Assembly (NCBI GenBank): GCA_900543035.1
Contig: UQPV01000044.1
Span: 1-21,075, forward strand
DNA from: an uncultured Solobacterium sp.
GTDB lineage: Bacteria > Bacillota_I > Bacilli_A > Erysipelotrichales > Erysipelotrichaceae
DNA: 21,075 nucleotides
Reading direction: 5' to 3'
Positions 12,875-21,075 of the stretch are shown here, piece after piece (position 1 is the stretch's first letter; the number at the start of each line of letters is the position of its first letter). The position numbers and the translations under genes are program-made. The notes below the pieces were generated by a model. It did no database searches and was not told the origin of the DNA. It saw nothing but the letters and a program-made list of their open reading frames with translations.

Positions 12875-14731
12875 GTGGAAAAAACAGCGATGAAGGATCC
12901 CGCCGTGAGCCTTCACATGAATCTGGAGATCATCCTGTATCTGGGCGCCGGTGTGCTCTGCGCTTTTCTGCCGCTGCGCTTCCAGTACCTGATGCTGTTT
13001 CCGTTTCTTACCTATGGATATCTGCACAATCGCAGAGCGCTCCTGTTTTTTCTGTTTTCCCACGTCCTCTTTCTCGGGGCGCTGTCGGTGTCCACAGCGT
13101 ATCTGACACTGCTGGGCATCTTGATCTTCTTCCTGCTGGTGCAATGTGTCCGCTCGACACACCGTCTGTCGCTATGGCTGACGCTGATCAACATCGCCAT
13201 GCAGTTCCCTTTTGTCATCCAGATGCAGGACGCTGCGCAGATCATCTCCATGATGCTGCTGCTGATCGTGCTGTATGGGGAACAATATGAAAAGGATGCG
13301 TGGATCCGCAATGAATGGTGGGACAATGATGTATGGAAAGGGACGCTGATCGTTTCCCTTTATTTATTCTTCGGCATCTTGTTCCCGAAGCAGGAGCTGC
13401 TGATCGCGACGGCGGCATCATTGGCGGCCGCGCTGTTTTGTTCGCCGGCTTCCGCTGCAGTGCTGTTTTTGATGATGCGGACATGTGAGCCGCATTTTCC
13501 GCTGCTCTCTGCCATAGGGCTGCTGGTGTTTCATGCGAAGGAGATCCGCATGGAAGGCAGGATGCTGCTTTATCTGGTCATCGTCATCCTCCAGCATCCT
13601 GACTGGCAGGAACTGGCTGCGGCGGCCGCATGTCTGCTGGTCTTTTTGACCGCGCATCTTTATGTGCAGCGCAAGAAGCCGCTGGTCCATCCGATGCAGG
13701 GACAGGATGAGAAGCAGCAGCTGCGCAGACGGCTGCAGAACTTTTCCGGGATCTTTCATTCGATGGCCCAGTTTTATCGCCAGCATGCGCATGAGGATGC
13801 GGCGCTGCTGTTTCAGATGGCGGAAGGCGTGGAACAGATGTCCAGAGAGCTGTTCGATGACCGGGAACAGCTGGATGAGAAGCAGCTGCGTGAGATCCTG
13901 GAGGGCTATCAGTTTGACGTCTATTCGCTGAACATCGCGCAATTGGCAGAAGGCGATGTGCAGATCGAAGGGGTGGTCGGACGCATCAGCGGAAAAGAGA
14001 TGGAAGGCACGCTGATGCCTTTGTTGTCTACATTGTATCATTGCAGCTTTCGGCTCACGCATATGGAAGACAGCAGGTGGCTTTGCCGCTCGACCCGCTT
14101 CGTAGTGAGCTCGGCGCCTGTGCTGAAGGTGGAAGGGGCGTGTGAGAGCATTGCGGCAGGGTGCGGGGAGAACGGCGATACCTGCTCGCTGTTTTGCTAT
14201 GGCGCATGCACGCTGTGCACGATCTCGGATGGGATGGGCAACGGGGCGATGGCGGCGGAGAGCTCTTCGCTGGTCAGCGGCATCTTCCAACGGATGATCG
14301 TCAGCGGCATGGAGCTTTCACGCGCGGTGCGCACCATCAACCAGCTGGTGCACAGCGATACTTATGCGACATTGGATGCCATCTGCATCGATGCGCATAA
14401 GGGCAGCGCATATCTGGTGAAGTCCGCTGCCTGTCCGACGCTGCTGCTGCGCGGCAGCGAGCTGATCCGGCTGAGCGGAAGATCGCTGCCCATCGGCATC
14501 GTGGAAGAGATCCAGCCAGACTGTCTGCGTCTGCAGCTGCAAGAGGGGGATGAGATCATCATGTTCAGCGATGGCGTCCATCCCCAGGAGATCCTGGAAT
14601 GGACGCGGGAAAAGGACGAGACGCAGGATGTGCGCGGCGAGCTGAGCGTTTTGATGCGTAAGCTGAAGAGCCGTGAGCGCAGCGATGATTCGACGGTCGC
14701 CATCTTGAAGGTGGAACGATATGAGGTGTGA
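12875..14731 (+). CDS. spoIIE: Stage II sporulation protein E, membrane serine phosphatase
   Basis: SpoIIE dephosphorylates the anti-anti-sigma factor SpoIIAA after polar septation and so switches on sigma-F in the forespore. The 618-residue product has an N-terminal membrane region of several helices (about 15-265), a linker (about 275-400, with LQNFSGIFHSMAQFY) and a C-terminal PP2C-type phosphatase (about 425-618). Visible phosphatase motifs are ISDGMGNGAMAAESSSLVSGIF (metal Asp452), IMFSDGVHP and DDSTVAIL near the end. It is clearly shorter than the 827-residue B. subtilis protein, mostly through a reduced linker. The start is GTG with AAGAGGTGA upstream. It precedes tilS-hpt-ftsH as in B. 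subtilis and has its own terminator. It argues that the organism sporulates or descends from a sporulating lineage. Confidence 0.92.
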   Translation: MEKTAMKDPAVSLHMNLEIILYLGAGVLCAFLPLRFQYLMLFPFLTYGYLHNRRALLFFLFSHVLFLGALSVSTAYLTLLGILIFFLLVQCVRSTHRLSLWLTLINIAMQFPFVIQMQDAAQIISMMLLLIVLYGEQYEKDAWIRNEWWDNDVWKGTLIVSLYLFFGILFPKQELLIATAASLAAALFCSPASAAVLFLMMRTCEPHFPLLSAIGLLVFHAKEIRMEGRMLLYLVIVILQHPDWQELAAAAACLLVFLTAHLYVQRKKPLVHPMQGQDEKQQLRRRLQNFSGIFHSMAQFYRQHAHEDAALLFQMAEGVEQMSRELFDDREQLDEKQLREILEGYQFDVYSLNIAQLAEGDVQIEGVVGRISGKEMEGTLMPLLSTLYHCSFRLTHMEDSRWLCRSTRFVVSSAPVLKVEGACESIAAGCGENGDTCSLFCYGACTLCTISDGMGNGAMAAESSSLVSGIFQRMIVSGMELSRAVRTINQLVHSDTYATLDAICIDAHKGSAYLVKSAACPTLLLRGSELIRLSGRSLPIGIVEEIQPDCLRLQLQEGDEIIMFSDGVHPQEILEWTREKDETQDVRGELSVLMRKLKSRERSDDSTVAILKVERYEV

Positions 14732-14757
14732 AGGCAGGCGTGCCATGCACCTTTTTT
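14725..14757 (+). terminator. Intrinsic terminator of spoIIE
   Basis: GGTG (14725-14728) pairs with CACC (14748-14751) around an inner hairpin GGCA/TGCC, followed by six T. It overlaps the spoIIE stop codon. Confidence 0.75.
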
Positions 14758-14774
14758 ATTGCCGTGCAACGGGA

Positions 14775-14803
14775 TTGCTTAAACATTCCTGCTGTACTAT
14801 AAT
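14775..14803 (+). promoter_or_regulatory. Strong tilS promoter
   Basis: TTGCTT (14775-14780) and TATAAT (14798-14803) are exactly 17 bases apart. The tilS ATG lies only 6 bases after the -10, so transcription should begin at or next to the start codon. Confidence 0.75.
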
Positions 14804-14809
14804 ACATCC

Positions 14810-16033
14810 ATGGAAAAAATGAATCAGCTCAAACAGGGAGCCTGGCTGGCCGCGGTGAGCGGCGGCGCAGACTCGATGGCCATGCTCGATCTCTGCCGCC
14901 GCAGCGGAGTGCGTCTGCATGTCGCACATGTGAATTATCATAAGCGGGAAAGCGCCATGCGGGATCAGCGGCTGTGCGAGGAATACTGCAGCCGCTATGC
15001 CATCCCTCTGCACTGCCTGTATGCGCAAAACCGCCCTGCGGACAATTTTCAGGCGGAGGCGCGCCGGGAGCGCTACGCGTTCTTCGCCGCGCTGTGCAGC
15101 GAGCATTCGCTCAGCGGCGTCATCGTCGCTCATCAGCAGGACGATGTGCTGGAGACATATGTGATGCAGAAGCAGCGCGGAAGCATCCCGCAGCATTACG
15201 GCCTGCAAGCAGAGACCGTGCTGCATGGCGTGCGCGTCATCCGACCGCTGCTCGATCAGCCGCGTGCGGCGCTGCGGGAATACTGCGAGACAAACGGGAT
15301 CTCATTCGGGGATGATGAGTCCAATGCATCAGACGACTATCAGCGCAACCGCGTGCGTCATCATGTCATCGAACCCATGACAGCATCTCAGCGGCAGGCG
15401 CTGCTTCAGCAGATCGAGGAGGACAATGCGCAGCTGGCCGTACGCCGCAGCCAGGCAGAGCGTTTTCTTCGCACATGGCAGCGTGATATCGATGCCCTGC
15501 AGCGCGCCGATGATCCGGGATGGATCTTGCAGCAGTGGATATTGGCGGAATGTCAGATCCCGATCTCTGCCGGCCGCCAGCAGGAGCTGCTGCGACAGCT
15601 GAACAGCACACGCCCGCAATGGCGCTTGAAGCTGAATGAAGAATGGCAGCTGAACCGGGAATATGGAACGCTGAGCGTGGACAGAATAGAACCATGCGGA
15701 TACGCGTATGCCTTTGACTCCGTGGATGCGCTCATCGGCTTTTCTTCGCCGTACTTTCGCTTTGCGCTCAGCGGCCGGATCATCGAGGGCATCACGCTGC
15801 ATGAGGACGACTTTCCTATCCGGGTGCGCAACGCGCAGGATGGCGATGTCATCCAGCTGCGCATCGGGCACAAAAAGGTCCACCGTTGGTTTATCGACCG
15901 CCATATTCCCCTGGCGCAGCGCAAAAGCTGGCCGATCGTGGAAAATGTGCATAAAGCGGTGATCTTCGTGCCGCAAATCGGCTGTGATATTGCACATTTT
16001 TCTGCCAAACCCACCATATTTATGTTACAATGA
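14810..16033 (+). CDS. tilS: tRNA(Ile)-lysidine synthetase
   Basis: TilS attaches lysine to C34 of the CAU-anticodon isoleucine tRNA, changing its reading from AUG to AUA. It is essential in most bacteria. The 407-residue product has the PP-loop SGGADS (17-22), VAHVNYHKR (about 38-46), an ATP-pyrophosphatase domain to about 190 with QDDVLET, and a C-terminal TilS_C domain (about 335-405, with [12 protein letters not shown]). No ribosome-binding site precedes the ATG at 14810, which directly follows a strong promoter. Either the mRNA is leaderless or translation begins at ATG 14819, which also lacks a site. The gene order spoIIE-tilS-hpt-ftsH matches Bacillus apart from two extra genes there. 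Confidence 0.95.
   Translation: MEKMNQLKQGAWLAAVSGGADSMAMLDLCRRSGVRLHVAHVNYHKRESAMRDQRLCEEYCSRYAIPLHCLYAQNRPADNFQAEARRERYAFFAALCSEHSLSGVIVAHQQDDVLETYVMQKQRGSIPQHYGLQAETVLHGVRVIRPLLDQPRAALREYCETNGISFGDDESNASDDYQRNRVRHHVIEPMTASQRQALLQQIEEDNAQLAVRRSQAERFLRTWQRDIDALQRADDPGWILQQWILAECQIPISAGRQQELLRQLNSTRPQWRLKLNEEWQLNREYGTLSVDRIEPCGYAYAFDSVDALIGFSSPYFRFALSGRIIEGITLHEDDFPIRVRNAQDGDVIQLRIGHKKVHRWFIDRHIPLAQRKSWPIVENVHKAVIFVPQIGCDIAHFSAKPTIFMLQ
16003..16031 (+). promoter_or_regulatory. Possible internal promoter before hpt
   Basis: An extended -10 TGT-TACAAT (16023-16031) overlaps the tilS stop, with TGCCAA (16003-16008) 17 bases upstream as a weak -35. It could drive hpt-ftsH separately from tilS. 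Confidence 0.45.
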
Positions 16034-16062
16034 ATGTTGTTCTGTGCTGGGAGGATTATAGA

Positions 16063-16608
16063 ATGAATGATGTAATAGAGCGAATTCTCGTAACAGAAGA
16101 GGAAATCATCAAGCGCAGCAAGGAGCTCGGCGCTGTCATCACGCAGGATTACCGCGATGCGGGCAAGACCCCGATCGTCGTCGGACTGCTGAAGGGAAGC
16201 GTGCCGTTCCTCGCTGAGATCATGAAGCATATCGATCTGGATATCGAGATCGACTTCATGGATGTTTCCAGCTATGACGGCGCACAGTCTGTAGGAGATG
16301 TGAAGATCAACAAGGATCTGGATAAATCGGTCAAGGGCGAATCGATCCTGCTGGTGGAGGATATCGTAGACACCGGCCGGACGCTGAAGGAAGTGAAAAA
16401 GCTGCTGCTGCACAAGGGCGCGGCGGATGTGAAGATCGTTTCACTGTTAGACAAGCCTTCACGCCGGGTGATCGAGATCCAGGCCGACTATGTCGGGTTT
16501 GAGATCCCCAACGAGTTTGTGGTGGGCTATGGTCTGGATTATGATCAGAAGTACCGCAACCTGCCGTATATCGGGGTGCTGAGACCGCAAGTATACGAAA
16601 ACAGATAA
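16063..16608 (+). CDS. hpt: Hypoxanthine phosphoribosyltransferase
   Basis: This purine-salvage enzyme makes IMP and GMP from hypoxanthine and guanine with PRPP. The 181-residue product has the PRPP-binding motif [13 protein letters not shown] (97-108 region), the [10 protein letters not shown] loop (about 64-73) and [10 protein letters not shown] (about 40-49), all typical of bacterial HPRT. The start at 16063 is set by GGGAGG (16049-16054), 8 bases upstream; the frame is open from 16030 but that stretch lacks a site and family similarity. It lies between tilS and ftsH as in many Firmicutes, where HPRT has also been linked to ftsH control. Confidence 0.97.
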   Translation: MNDVIERILVTEEEIIKRSKELGAVITQDYRDAGKTPIVVGLLKGSVPFLAEIMKHIDLDIEIDFMDVSSYDGAQSVGDVKINKDLDKSVKGESILLVEDIVDTGRTLKEVKKLLLHKGAADVKIVSLLDKPSRRVIEIQADYVGFEIPNEFVVGYGLDYDQKYRNLPYIGVLRPQVYENR

Positions 16609-16638
16609 CTACTGCAGCGCAGAGGAGGTTTGAAAAAA

Positions 16639-18645
16639 ATGAAAAAATGGATGAATTACCTGCCTTACGCACTGGTGATCATTATCCTGGCCTCACTGAT
16701 TATCTTCAGCAATGACAGCAGGACGGAGAATATGGATTATTCCACATTCATGCAGGAAGCAGAAAGCATGGATATCCAGGAATCTACCATCTCTGTGGGC
16801 ACTACGGTCATTGACGTACAGGGAATATATGAATCTGACCGCGGCACACGCAGCTTTACGGTCAGCGTTCCCAAGACCGATGAGAACATTCAGTGGCTGA
16901 CGGAAACGCTGAACAAGGATGGCGCAAAGCTGCATGTCACGGACCCTAACCGTGAGAATCAGTTCGTGAACATCCTGGTCAGCCTGCTTCCGGTGCTGCT
17001 GATGGTCGGCCTGTTTTTCCTGTTCTTTTCCAAGATGAATGCCGGAGGCAACAACAAGGCGTTTGACTTTGCCAAATCCAGGGCGAAGATCCAGTCCAAT
17101 GTCAAGGTCCGCTTCAAGGATGTGGCCGGCTGTGACGAGGAAAAGGAAGAAGTGCGTGAGATCATCGACTACCTGAAGAATCCGAAGCAGTTCACGGATA
17201 TGGGGGCCCGCATCCCGAAGGGACTGCTGATGGTCGGCCCTCCAGGAACCGGTAAGACCTTGCTGGCCAAGGCCGTTGCCGGTGAAGCGGATGTGCCGTT
17301 CTTCTCCATCAGCGGCTCTGACTTTGTCGAGATGTTCGTCGGTACCGGTGCAAGCCGTGTGCGCGACATGTTCAAGAAGGCACAGCAGGCTGCGCCGTGC
17401 ATCGTCTTCATCGATGAGATCGATGCGGTCGGCCGCCAGCGCGGCGCCGGCATGGGCGGCGGAAACGATGAGCGTGAGCAGACGCTGAACCAGCTGCTCG
17501 TCGAGATGGATGGCATGGGCGAGAACAAGGGCATCGTCATCATCGCGGCGACCAACCGCCCTGACGTGCTTGACCCTGCTTTGCTCAGAAGCGGCCGTTT
17601 TGACCGCCAGATCACGGTAAACCTGCCGGATAAAAAGGGCCGTGAGGCCATCCTGCGCGTGCATGCCCGCAACAAGAAGCTGGCCAAGGACATTTCGCTG
17701 GAAAGCTTGGCTCAGCGCACGCCGGGCTTCTCAGGCGCGGACCTGGAAAATGTGCTGAACGAAGGCGCGATCCTGGCCGTACGTGATAAGCGCAAGCTGA
17801 TCACCATGGACGATCTGGATGAAGCCATCGACCGCGTCATGATGGGACCGGCCAAGAAATCAAAGAAGTACAATGACGATGACAAGCGTCTGGTTTCCTA
17901 TCATGAGGCCGGACATGCCGTGATCGGCATCAAGCTCAAGGATGCCGACATGGTGCAGAAGGTCACGATCATCCCGCGCGGAGACGCAGGCGGATATAAC
18001 CTGATGACCCCGCGTGAAGAGAAGTATTTTCACCGCAAGCGCGAATATATGGCGCAGATCACCGGGCTGCTGGGCGGCCGGGTGGCCGAAGAGCTCGTGT
18101 TCGGCGAGATCAGCGCCGGTGCGGTCAACGATATCGAAAAGATCACCAAGATCGCCAAGGCGATGGTGCGTGTATTCGGTATGTCCTCGCTGGGTCCGAT
18201 CCAGTATGCAGACCCGCAGGGCAACGTCTTCCTTGGCCGCGATTACAACAACGGCAACAACTATTCGGCCGGCGTGGCGGCAGAGATCGACAAAGAAGTG
18301 CGCAAGATCGTGGACGAGTGCTACGAGGACTGCAAGCGCATCCTGTCTGAGAACCGCGACCTGCTCGATCTGATCGCCAAAACGCTGTTTGAAGAAGAGA
18401 CGCTGACCAAGGAACAGATCCAGAACCTCGTGCAGTATGGCACCATGACCTCTCCGCAGGAAGAGGCGGCCAAGGCGGCACAGGAGGCGGAAGCAGCGGC
18501 AGAAGCGGAAACAGAGACGAACGCAGATGATGCAGAGGGCTCTGCCAAGGATGAAGAAGCGCCGAAAGCGGACGACAATGAACCGCAGCAGGACGTCACG
18601 GATGAAGAGATGGAAGCTGCGCTGAAAGAACTGACCAAGAGATAA
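16639..18645 (+). CDS. ftsH: ATP-dependent zinc metalloprotease FtsH
   Basis: FtsH is a membrane-anchored hexameric protease that removes damaged membrane proteins and selected regulators. The 668-residue product has a first membrane helix (about 7-24), an extracytoplasmic domain (about 25-110), a second helix (about 112-131), an AAA+ module and a C-terminal peptidase. The AAA+ module has Walker A GPPGTGKT (200-207), Walker B VFIDEID (256-262) and [17 protein letters not shown]. The peptidase has zinc site HEAGH (422-426). The last 70 residues are low-complexity, Ala/Glu-rich and acidic. ATG 16639 is chosen because GGAGG (16624-16628) lies 10 bases upstream; a TTG at 16630 is only 1 away. The gene follows hpt after 30 bases and ends in a hairpin overlapping its stop. 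Confidence 0.98.
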   Translation: MKKWMNYLPYALVIIILASLIIFSNDSRTENMDYSTFMQEAESMDIQESTISVGTTVIDVQGIYESDRGTRSFTVSVPKTDENIQWLTETLNKDGAKLHVTDPNRENQFVNILVSLLPVLLMVGLFFLFFSKMNAGGNNKAFDFAKSRAKIQSNVKVRFKDVAGCDEEKEEVREIIDYLKNPKQFTDMGARIPKGLLMVGPPGTGKTLLAKAVAGEADVPFFSISGSDFVEMFVGTGASRVRDMFKKAQQAAPCIVFIDEIDAVGRQRGAGMGGGNDEREQTLNQLLVEMDGMGENKGIVIIAATNRPDVLDPALLRSGRFDRQITVNLPDKKGREAILRVHARNKKLAKDISLESLAQRTPGFSGADLENVLNEGAILAVRDKRKLITMDDLDEAIDRVMMGPAKKSKKYNDDDKRLVSYHEAGHAVIGIKLKDADMVQKVTIIPRGDAGGYNLMTPREEKYFHRKREYMAQITGLLGGRVAEELVFGEISAGAVNDIEKITKIAKAMVRVFGMSSLGPIQYADPQGNVFLGRDYNNGNNYSAGVAAEIDKEVRKIVDECYEDCKRILSENRDLLDLIAKTLFEEETLTKEQIQNLVQYGTMTSPQEEAAKAAQEAEAAAEAETETNADDAEGSAKDEEAPKADDNEPQQDVTDEEMEAALKELTKR

Positions 18646-18665
18646 TCACGCGATTATCTCTTTCT
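18638..18665 (+). terminator. Terminator or attenuator overlapping the ftsH stop
   Basis: AGAGATAATC (18638-18647) and GATTATCTCT (18652-18661) form a perfect ten-pair stem with a 4-base loop, followed by TTCTT. The stop codon lies inside the left arm. The short T tract suggests partial termination before hslO. Confidence 0.6.
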
Positions 18666-18703
18666 TACTATCATGGCGCAGATGCGCCGGGGAGGAATGC
18701 AAA

Positions 18704-19594
18704 ATGAAAGATTATCTGTTGAAGGCCGTCGCATGCCATGAGCATGTGCGGGTATACATCTGTTCTTCCACGAACCTGGTGGAGGAGGCACGGCAGCGCT
18801 TCGACCTGTGGCCGACTGCTTCTGCCACGCTGGGCAGGACGCTGAGCGTAGGCTCCATGATGGGCAGCATGCTCAAGAGCGACAAAGAGCAGCTGACCAT
18901 CCGCATCAACGGCGGCGGTCCGATCGGAACGGTGCTCGTCGATGCTTACAGCGACGGCCATGTGCGCGGCTTCGTTTCCAACCCTCATGTGCATTATCAA
19001 TACAACGATACCGGAAAGCTGGCCGTGGGCATCGCAGTCGGCAAAGAAGGCACATTGGAGGTCATCAAGGATCTGGGCATGAAGGAAAACTGGTCCGGTA
19101 CCGTAGAACTGCAAAGCGGAGAGATCGGCGATGATTTTGCGTATTATTTCACCGTCAGCGAGCAGACCCCGTCCGCCGTCAGTGTCGGCGTGCTCGTCGA
19201 CACCGATAACCATATCATCTCTGCCGGCGGCCTGATCGTGCAGATGATGCCGGACGCGACCGAAGAGGATATCCGCAAATGTGAGGAAGTGCTCAGCAAG
19301 CTGCAGCCGATGTCCACCCTGATCCGGGATAAAGACTCTCTGGAGGATATCCTCCATGAGATGTTCGACGATGTGAAGATCCTCTCTTCTCAGGATATCT
19401 GCTTCAAGTGCCATTGCTCAAAGGCGACCATGAAGCGGGTGCTGACGACGCTGAGCAAGGAAGAGCGGATGAAGATGATCGAAGAAGACCATGGCTGTGA
19501 GATCACCTGCAATTTCTGCAATGAGCGCTATCACTTCAGTGAAGAAGAATTGCGCGACCTGGAAAGATTCATCGAGACCTATGCGCGCGACTGA
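18704..19594 (+). CDS. hslO: Hsp33 redox-regulated chaperone
   Basis: Hsp33 is a cytosolic holdase that is inactive while its C-terminal zinc centre is reduced and becomes active under oxidative unfolding stress. The 296-residue product has the N-terminal core with [11 protein letters not shown] and [11 protein letters not shown]. The C-terminal redox switch has C-x-C at 236/238 (CHC) and C-x-x-C at 269/272 (CNFC), which together bind zinc. Two extra Cys (233, 265) lie close to the switch. GGAGG (18691-18695) is 8 bases before the ATG. A small hairpin GGCGC/GCGCC (18675-18688) lies just upstream of that site. It follows ftsH, as in Bacillus, without coaX between them, and overlaps dusB by 14 bases. 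Confidence 0.97.
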   Translation: MKDYLLKAVACHEHVRVYICSSTNLVEEARQRFDLWPTASATLGRTLSVGSMMGSMLKSDKEQLTIRINGGGPIGTVLVDAYSDGHVRGFVSNPHVHYQYNDTGKLAVGIAVGKEGTLEVIKDLGMKENWSGTVELQSGEIGDDFAYYFTVSEQTPSAVSVGVLVDTDNHIISAGGLIVQMMPDATEEDIRKCEEVLSKLQPMSTLIRDKDSLEDILHEMFDDVKILSSQDICFKCHCSKATMKRVLTTLSKEERMKMIEEDHGCEITCNFCNERYHFSEEELRDLERFIETYARD

Positions 19595-20567
19595 ATGGCA
19601 GATCGGCAGCGTCAGGCTGGATAACCGCCTGGTGATCGCGCCGATGGCCGGCGTCTCCAATATCGCGTTTCGGGGGATCTGCCGCCGCTTCGGCGCCGGG
19701 CTCGTCTGTGCTGAGATGGTCTCGGACAAGGCGCTGTATTATGATAACGCGCGCACGGTGCACATGACCCAGGTCATGGAGGATGAGCATCCCGTCAGCA
19801 TGCAGATCTTCGGCCATGATATCGATACGATGGTCTACGCAGCCAAACTGCTGGACAAGCACAGCGCCTGTGACATCATCGACATCAACATGGGCTGTCC
19901 GGTGAACAAGGTCATCAAGTCGCATGCCGGCAGCGCACTGATGAAGGAACCTGAGCATGCGCAGCAGCTGGTGGCATCTATCGTCGAAGCGGTGGACAAA
20001 CCGGTGACGGTCAAGATCCGCGCCGGCTTTGACAGCGCGCACATCAACGCGGTGGACATGGCCAGACGGATGGAGCAGGCCGGAGCTTCCGCCATCTGCG
20101 TACACGGACGCACGAGGGCACAGATGTATGAAGGAAAGGCCGACTGGGACATCATCCGGCAAGTCAAACAGGCAGTAAGCATTCCGGTCATCGGCAATGG
20201 CGATGTACGCAGCGTGGAAGATATGCAGAGGATGTTTCAAGAGACCGGCTGCGATGCCGTCGCCATCGGCCGCGGTGTGCTCGGCGATCCCTGGCTCATC
20301 GCTCAGTGCGCGCATATGCTGAAGACAGGAGAGCAGCTGCCGCCGGTCCCCGTGGAAGAGCGCTTCAAGATCGCGCGCGAGCATGCCCGGCGCCTGTGCG
20401 CGCTCAAAGGCGAGAACATCGGCATGAAGGAAATGCGCGGCCATGCCACCTGGTACATCAAGGGACTGCCAGGCAGCCATCCCGTCAAAGATCGTCTGGC
20501 CAGAATATCCACTTATGATGAATTTGATCAGATCCTCAGCGAATACGCCGATCAGCTATGCCGATGA
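19581..20567 (+). CDS. dusB: tRNA-dihydrouridine synthase B
   Basis: DusB reduces uridines in the tRNA D-loop to dihydrouridine using FMN and NADPH. The 328-residue product has [14 protein letters not shown] (18-31), the catalytic Cys106 in [20 protein letters not shown] (102-121), [17 protein letters not shown] and [11 protein letters not shown] of the FMN-binding TIM barrel, and a C-terminal helical tRNA-binding part. The start at 19581 overlaps the end of hslO by 14 bases, with no clear ribosome-binding site, so translation is probably coupled. The frame is open further upstream, but family similarity begins here. In Bacillus the related gene lies a little further along the same region, before lysS; here the block ends at a terminator. 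Confidence 0.95.
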   Translation: MRATEWQIGSVRLDNRLVIAPMAGVSNIAFRGICRRFGAGLVCAEMVSDKALYYDNARTVHMTQVMEDEHPVSMQIFGHDIDTMVYAAKLLDKHSACDIIDINMGCPVNKVIKSHAGSALMKEPEHAQQLVASIVEAVDKPVTVKIRAGFDSAHINAVDMARRMEQAGASAICVHGRTRAQMYEGKADWDIIRQVKQAVSIPVIGNGDVRSVEDMQRMFQETGCDAVAIGRGVLGDPWLIAQCAHMLKTGEQLPPVPVEERFKIAREHARRLCALKGENIGMKEMRGHATWYIKGLPGSHPVKDRLARISTYDEFDQILSEYADQLCR

Positions 20568-20617
20568 GCGACAATTGCGCGGACAGCTGAACAGTCAGAT
20601 ACAGATCGTGATTCATG

Positions 20618-20660
20618 AAAAAAGCCTGAACAGACCGCTTGTGTTCTGTTCAGGCTTTTT
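20618..20660 (+). terminator. Strong bidirectional intrinsic terminator
   Basis: AGCCTGAACAG (about 20623-20633) pairs perfectly with CTGTTCAGGCT (20646-20656). An A run on the left and a T run on the right make it work on both strands. It serves the dusB unit and the converging minus-strand gene at the right edge. Confidence 0.9.
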
Positions 20661-20734
20661 GTTGCATCATCCTGTGCCTTTTTCCATCCTTTGGCTTGAT
20701 CCATGCAGAGAAGATCGGATGGATAAACGGTCGT

Positions 20735-20762
20735 GAGCAAGCAAACGCCGATTTGCCTGCTC
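20735..20762. repeat. Hairpin between dusB and the edge gene
   Basis: GAGCAAGCAAA (20735-20745) and TTTGCCTGCTC (20752-20762) pair at ten of eleven positions with a 6-base loop. TGCCTGCTCAGGCA (20755-20768) is a second, overlapping palindrome. No T tract follows on either strand. Role unknown. Confidence 0.35.
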
Positions 20763-20778
20763 AGGCATCAATCTGCTG

Positions 20779-21075
20779 TTATTTCAGCATCTGTGCATAT
20801 TTTTCTCGTTCACTGCTCGGAATCTTCAATGCCTGCATGGCCTGATCTATCGTCAGGTTCAAGGTTTCCATCAGACTTTTGATCGAATTGAGGCGTTCTT
20901 CCTCGTGGCCTTGAGCAATGCCTTTGCGAATGCCGCGGTTTTCAACGCCCTTGCTTAAGTTGCACATATGATCCATCTCCTTTTCTATGTTATCGTTTAT
21001 CGGAATGTGAAACTCCTCTTCTAAGATCCGCTTTCGCTCTGCCACTTCCTTTTCCGAAGTGAACAGCACATCCAG
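20779..21075 (-). CDS. C-terminal part of an Rpn/PD-(D/E)XK transposase-nuclease-like protein (partial)
   Basis: The frame runs off the right edge, so only about the last 98 residues are seen. The segment has a charged helical part (SEKEVAERKRILEEEF), MCNLSKGVENRGIRKGIAQGHEEE and a final helix pair resembling LTIDQAMQALKIPSSEREKYAQML. This layout (a Gly-punctuated charged stretch and then a short MLT-type module) is common at the end of Rpn family recombination-promoting nucleases and PD-(D/E)XK transposase-like proteins in Firmicutes. The catalytic part, if present, lies outside the window. Base composition is visibly richer in A and T than in the neighbouring operon, which fits acquisition by transfer. 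The assignment rests on pattern only. Confidence 0.55.
   Translation of the reverse strand: MDVLFTSEKEVAERKRILEEEFHIPINDNIEKEMDHMCNLSKGVENRGIRKGIAQGHEEERLNSIKSLMETLNLTIDQAMQALKIPSSEREKYAQMLK

Noticed and set aside
16630..16641. TTG at 16630 as the ftsH start
   Set aside because: It is 1 base from GGAGG, too close for initiation; ATG 16639 is well placed.
1..21075. CRISPR arrays, tRNA or rRNA genes, insertion-sequence ends
   Set aside because: No regularly spaced repeats, cloverleaf-like segments, rRNA-like stretches or terminal inverted repeats with transposase were found by reading.

Overview
The window comes from a Firmicutes (Bacillota) chromosome of moderate GC content. The evidence is strong AGGAGG-type ribosome-binding sites, extended -10 promoters, compact intrinsic terminators and a spoIIE-tilS-hpt-ftsH-hslO-dusB gene order that resembles the Bacillus subtilis spoIIE-ftsH neighbourhood. 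SpoIIE points to an endospore-forming lineage. The GC content together with this gene set would fit Erysipelotrichia, but that placement is a guess. No CRISPR array, tRNA, rRNA or intact mobile element was seen.

Region 1 (1-2800, minus strand): galU (UTP-glucose-1-phosphate uridylyltransferase) and a stand-alone gatZ/kbaZ-type tagatose-bisphosphate aldolase subunit, each with its own intrinsic terminator. gatZ is preceded by a leader of about 270 nt with two mutually exclusive pairings and a 19-nt direct repeat. This is a candidate cis-regulatory RNA.

Region 2 (2870-7350, plus strand): a YesN-like response regulator split by an in-frame TAG, a Cof-type HAD phosphatase, then prfA-prmC (release factor 1 and the methyltransferase that modifies its GGQ motif).

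Region 3 (7400-10970, plus strand): an apparent stand-alone structured small RNA of about 140 nt, methionine aminopeptidase with a SEC-C zinc motif, a small cysteine-rich protein of unknown function, luxS, an orphan OmpR-family response regulator preceded by two spaced TCTTAAGA palindromes, and a nitroreductase.

Region 4 (11018-12803, plus strand): a short prepilin-peptidase-like membrane protease, a NiaR-type niacin-responsive repressor and an unusual PemK/MazF-like protein with no antitoxin next to it.

Region 5 (12804-20660, plus strand): spoIIE, with a promoter that looks Spo0A-activated, and its own terminator. Next come tilS (apparently leaderless), hpt, ftsH, hslO and dusB, which cover tRNA maturation, purine salvage, membrane proteolysis and redox protection. 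A strong bidirectional terminator closes the block. The right edge holds the C-terminal part of a minus-strand Rpn/PD-(D/E)XK transposase-nuclease-like gene that runs out of the window.
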